Positions 61,302-64,000 of a DNA stretch of 64,000 nt are shown one piece after another. This stretch comes from Chlorophyllum brunneum. Taxonomy: Eukaryota; Basidiomycota; Agaricomycetes; Agaricales; Agaricaceae. The stretch's first letter is position 1. Each line of letters begins with the position of its first letter. A program made the position numbers and the translations under genes. The notes under the pieces are model-generated. The model saw only the letters and a program-made list of their open reading frames with translations, was not told the origin of the DNA and did no database searches. Location of the stretch: positions 2,666,001 to 2,730,000 of the forward strand of contig OY756141.1 in NCBI GenBank assembly GCA_963576785.1, written 5' to 3'.

Positions 61302-62512
61302 CCTCGGGTCCACTGCTGTTTCGATCAGAAACACACTCATTTCCTGTTTTGACAGTTCATCTATCAGCTAAACCACAGGGCAACGAATCTGTTGTTCCTG
61401 GGATGAATTCGATTTTCTCTGTGTAGAGGGGTGCCACTCCCTGGCAAACCATCTAAGGTTAGTCTACATTAAAAGATGGAACGATCTCCGCCTGATAACA
61501 AGCCATTTTCTCCTCTCGGCCTGGTCCTTGTTTCCTTAGTATGATATAGTCTATCTGTGAGTTTCCATTGTTACCAAAACATGGGTGTCGCAGTTGCCAA
61601 TATATTAATTGATTACAACCGTTTTCAAAATTTAGGTGACTATCATGCATCGTTGTGTGGTAGCATCAAAGAGTGAGTGTTAGCGTTGCTCTGCTCTGCC
61701 TTCCTGAACATTCCTACGGGATGATCGTTCTCAAAGTCGACTTTTCCGGATACACAGTTGCATCATCGTTCAGATCATTCTCCACTGGGGTCCTAGCTTC
61801 TTTCTTAATCTGGGGAGTATCGGGCCGCTATGAAGACATCCAGTACAGAAGACGCGTGAAGAACGCATGTTGCAGTTGCAATTTGAGAATTACGGCTGTT
61901 GTCCGTGTGTATTGGAGACCCTGTTAGGGTACCAGGACACCTAATGCAATGTACCTCTCGCTTTGGGCCTTTCGGTTGTGATAATCAATTAATACGCCTG
62001 GAAGGGCGCTGTTCCTGGGTTCGCGGGCTCTGAATACCATATTTCTGAGCATTAATTCATAGAACTCACGTTGGATTGTCCGGGGTGACGAGCCCGACGC
62101 GAAAGTCGACGTTAACTCGCGCATGATAAAAGGATACTTTGATGATGCTAAAACATCAAGGGGAAGAATATCGATTCGTCTGTGCGTCCAAAGCAAGAGG
62201 CATGAAGTGAAATTAATGGACCTGTTCACGGAAGAGGCAAGTCATATGATACATGAAGAAAGATAGAACTCAAAAGTCTGACAGGCCTCGTGCTAAATCT
62301 TCTATCAAAGCGGTCTGCGGCTTCTCGCTGTGCAGCTGTAAACTTAATCCATTATCAATCGATTGTTCTCCATTTGAGAGATTAAGAAATCGTGTCGAGT
62401 AGCTCGAGTCTATGAAAACGACGTCAAAGTTACTAAAACATACAGCTGTAGTCATGATAGCGAAAGTAGGCATACGACATAGGTGATAATGAAAGTAAAC
62501 GGGGCACAGCAG
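61302..62512. other. 1.2-kb region without a clear gene
   Basis: Two minus-strand frames (62473-62270 and 62229-61924) contain stretches such as YHNRKAQSERYIALGV but have no recognised domain, and I cannot find splice sites that join them convincingly. They might be exons of a short gene or chance. Confidence 0.4.
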
Positions 62513-64000
62513 TTAGATAGCATCGACAAAGTTGAATGTGTGATTTCGGAAAGCGGGAGCGATAGCAAGAGCAGGAGCAAAAGTAATAGGGGTCTTAGCG
62601 AAAGGAACATTCAAATGAATAGGTAATCCCCGTTGGTATAACGAATCAAGCCAGAGTTTCCACTCTGCAGGTGCAACATGACCGTTAGGCGCATGGATGT
62701 TGACCCATGCAGACTCTAAATGGCGTCCAGCATTCACTGTTGAAGCGTAAGGCTGGGGACACCGAGTTTCGAACGCGGCGAAGAGCGCGTCGAAGGATAA
62801 TTTTAGATCCACTTCGATTTCTAGATGACGTAGCATGGGGAGGACGTCATATCGACCACTGGCATCATGTCGATGGAGGAGCTGGACTAGGCTAGTCGTG
62901 GTGCTGTCTGGCGGAACCTCTGGGGCTTGGCTGAGATCCAGAACCAGTCGGCGAAGAGTCGGGACGAAATGTAGAAGGTTCCTCAGGTCATCGCGCTGGA
63001 AGAGAATACCGGAAGCATCAAGGGAGCGAAGTTTGTTGGATTGCTTGAGAAAGGGTATAAGGTAAGGGGTGACGCTGGGAGAGTATGTGCGAGAGCCAAA
63101 GGTGTTGTATTTGAAATTGGCGAGGGAAGGACAATACAAAGCCCGGAAGAGGCTGAGGACATTGATATTTGTAGAGTCGTCGGTAACCTCCAAGGTGTGG
63201 AGTCTGGGAAGGCAGATAGGGTCACGTTGGGTGGTGCTTTGTTCATCGTCACCGGAAGACTCGAGATTGCGTATGCGCAAGGAGTTTAGACAGGGCGAAA
63301 GATGCAAAATAGCGGCCAAATCGTCCATTTTTGTCCAAGAAATGCGAAGATTAGATATCGTGTTCCATGGAAGGCGTAAGCTAGTCGGATCGACGGCCCA
63401 CAAGTCGACGCTTTCGAGTTGAGGGGCGTTTGAAAACATGTACACCTCTGTCGGCGCAAACACTGGGTCAAGTTCGCCATTAACCGTCAGATGCCTCAGC
63501 TGCGGAAAGTCCACCGGCTTCTTCAACAGATCTCCCCAACCTCCATCCAATATTCCGAAAAACAGCGACCCGATCTGAGAGGAATGACCAAACACCGTCT
63601 CAAGGACCTTCCGACAAGGCTGCCAATCGGGCAACAACTTCTCGCTATGCACCTCATCTACCAGTCTCGTATCATCGTTGTGTGTGATATTCACCACGAC
63701 TGGAAGCTCCTTTGCCATTCTAAACCAATGCTCCACCCTCCATACATCCCTAGCACTCGTCTCAAACGTCAAATCTGCCCATAAAAATGTCCAAAGCCTC
63801 GAATCATTTTGCGATACCTTCCTCCACTGGTGACACACCTGTCCTAGCATGACAGGCGACAGGTGTTTCCCGAAGCGTTGATACTTGAGCGGTTTGAACT
63901 GCGTCAGCTCTGGGACATCACAGGCCCAAAGCATAATTTCGGATAGGATCTCGTTGGGGAGACGGAAAATGGGCGAGGCGCTGGCATTGATTAGGGATTT
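62513..64000 (-). CDS. F-box protein with LRR-like repeats (5' end beyond window)
   Basis: The open frame runs to the window edge. The first visible residues give an F-box-like helix (SPIFRLPNEILSEIMLWACD) and then the W-x-x-V-S block CHQWRKVSQNDSRLWTFLWAD, usual for mushroom F-box proteins. After that come diverged leucine-rich strands: LRHLTVNGELD, LESVDLWAV, LRISWTKMDDL, LNSLRIRNL, LHTLEVTDD, LRSLDASGI, LRRLVLDLSQ, LRHLEIEVDL. It is intronless in the visible part, about 496 codons. F-box proteins recruit substrates to SCF ubiquitin ligases; this family is expanded in Agaricomycetes and fast-evolving. The start codon is not in the window. Confidence 0.8.
   Translation of the reverse strand, partial: KSLINASASPIFRLPNEILSEIMLWACDVPELTQFKPLKYQRFGKHLSPVMLGQVCHQWRKVSQNDSRLWTFLWADLTFETSARDVWRVEHWFRMAKELPVVVNITHNDDTRLVDEVHSEKLLPDWQPCRKVLETVFGHSSQIGSLFFGILDGGWGDLLKKPVDFPQLRHLTVNGELDPVFAPTEVYMFSNAPQLESVDLWAVDPTSLRLPWNTISNLRISWTKMDDLAAILHLSPCLNSLRIRNLESSGDDEQSTTQRDPICLPRLHTLEVTDDSTNINVLSLFRALYCPSLANFKYNTFGSRTYSPSVTPYLIPFLKQSNKLRSLDASGILFQRDDLRNLLHFVPTLRRLVLDLSQAPEVPPDSTTTSLVQLLHRHDASGRYDVLPMLRHLEIEVDLKLSFDALFAAFETRCPQPYASTVNAGRHLESAWVNIHAPNGHVAPAEWKLWLDSLYQRGLPIHLNVPFAKTPITFAPALAIAPAFRNHTFNFVDAI

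Overview
This window looks like nuclear chromosomal DNA from a filamentous basidiomycete, most likely an Agaricomycete. Coding regions are broken by many short introns, mostly about 50-70 nt with GTRNGT donors. Most of the protein families have familiar fungal relatives, and some (a Q-rich DUF6593 protein, trehalose phosphorylase, small secreted double-psi beta-barrel proteins, an F-box/LRR-like protein) are typical of mushrooms. I see no rRNA or tRNA gene, no CRISPR array, no transposon with recognisable coding capacity, and no prophage. Exon joins were worked out by eye from reading frame, splice signals and remembered family sequence, so individual junctions may be off.

Layout. 1-3252: SLC35F6-like transporter (minus, cut by the window edge) divergent from an arrestin-like protein. 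3253-8319: gene-poor, with one possible 52-residue protein. 8320-14538: SIP5-like RING protein divergent from a SERCA-type Ca2+ ATPase. 15013-17785: tandem pair of secreted double-psi beta-barrel paralogues. 18676-27396: a disordered conserved protein, an FMP25-like RCC1-repeat protein, a single-pass membrane protein and the COMPASS subunit Ash2/Bre2 (all minus), the last head-to-head with a ubiquitin-conjugating enzyme. 27397-35588: a gene-poor stretch, then a very large, mostly disordered protein. 35932-41088: three minus-strand genes, namely a Q-rich DUF6593 protein, a BTB protein and an N-terminal glutamine amidohydrolase. 41201-42064 looks coding but the strand is unclear. 42828-45482: a Pro/Ser-rich protein and the ATP12 chaperone, the latter divergent from MSH3. 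MSH3 converges on Pol5/MYBBP1A with overlapping stop codons. 54851-61301: a hypothetical protein, trehalose phosphorylase and a TFIIB/Brf1-like factor. 62513-64000: F-box protein cut by the right edge.

The genes are mainly housekeeping: membrane transport, Ca2+ pumping, mitochondrial assembly (FMP25-like, ATP12), chromatin and rDNA (Ash2, Pol5), transcription (TFIIB-like), mismatch repair (MSH3), trehalose metabolism and several parts of the ubiquitin/N-degron machinery (E2, RING, BTB, F-box, NTAQ1). There is no obvious defence island or secondary-metabolite cluster. The strongest unexplained signals are a 1.45-kb stretch with no ATG in front of the large disordered protein, an E2 enzyme with HPG in place of the usual HPN motif, very small exons in two genes, a 22-bp palindrome centred on a splice acceptor, and the overlapping MSH3/Pol5 stop codons.
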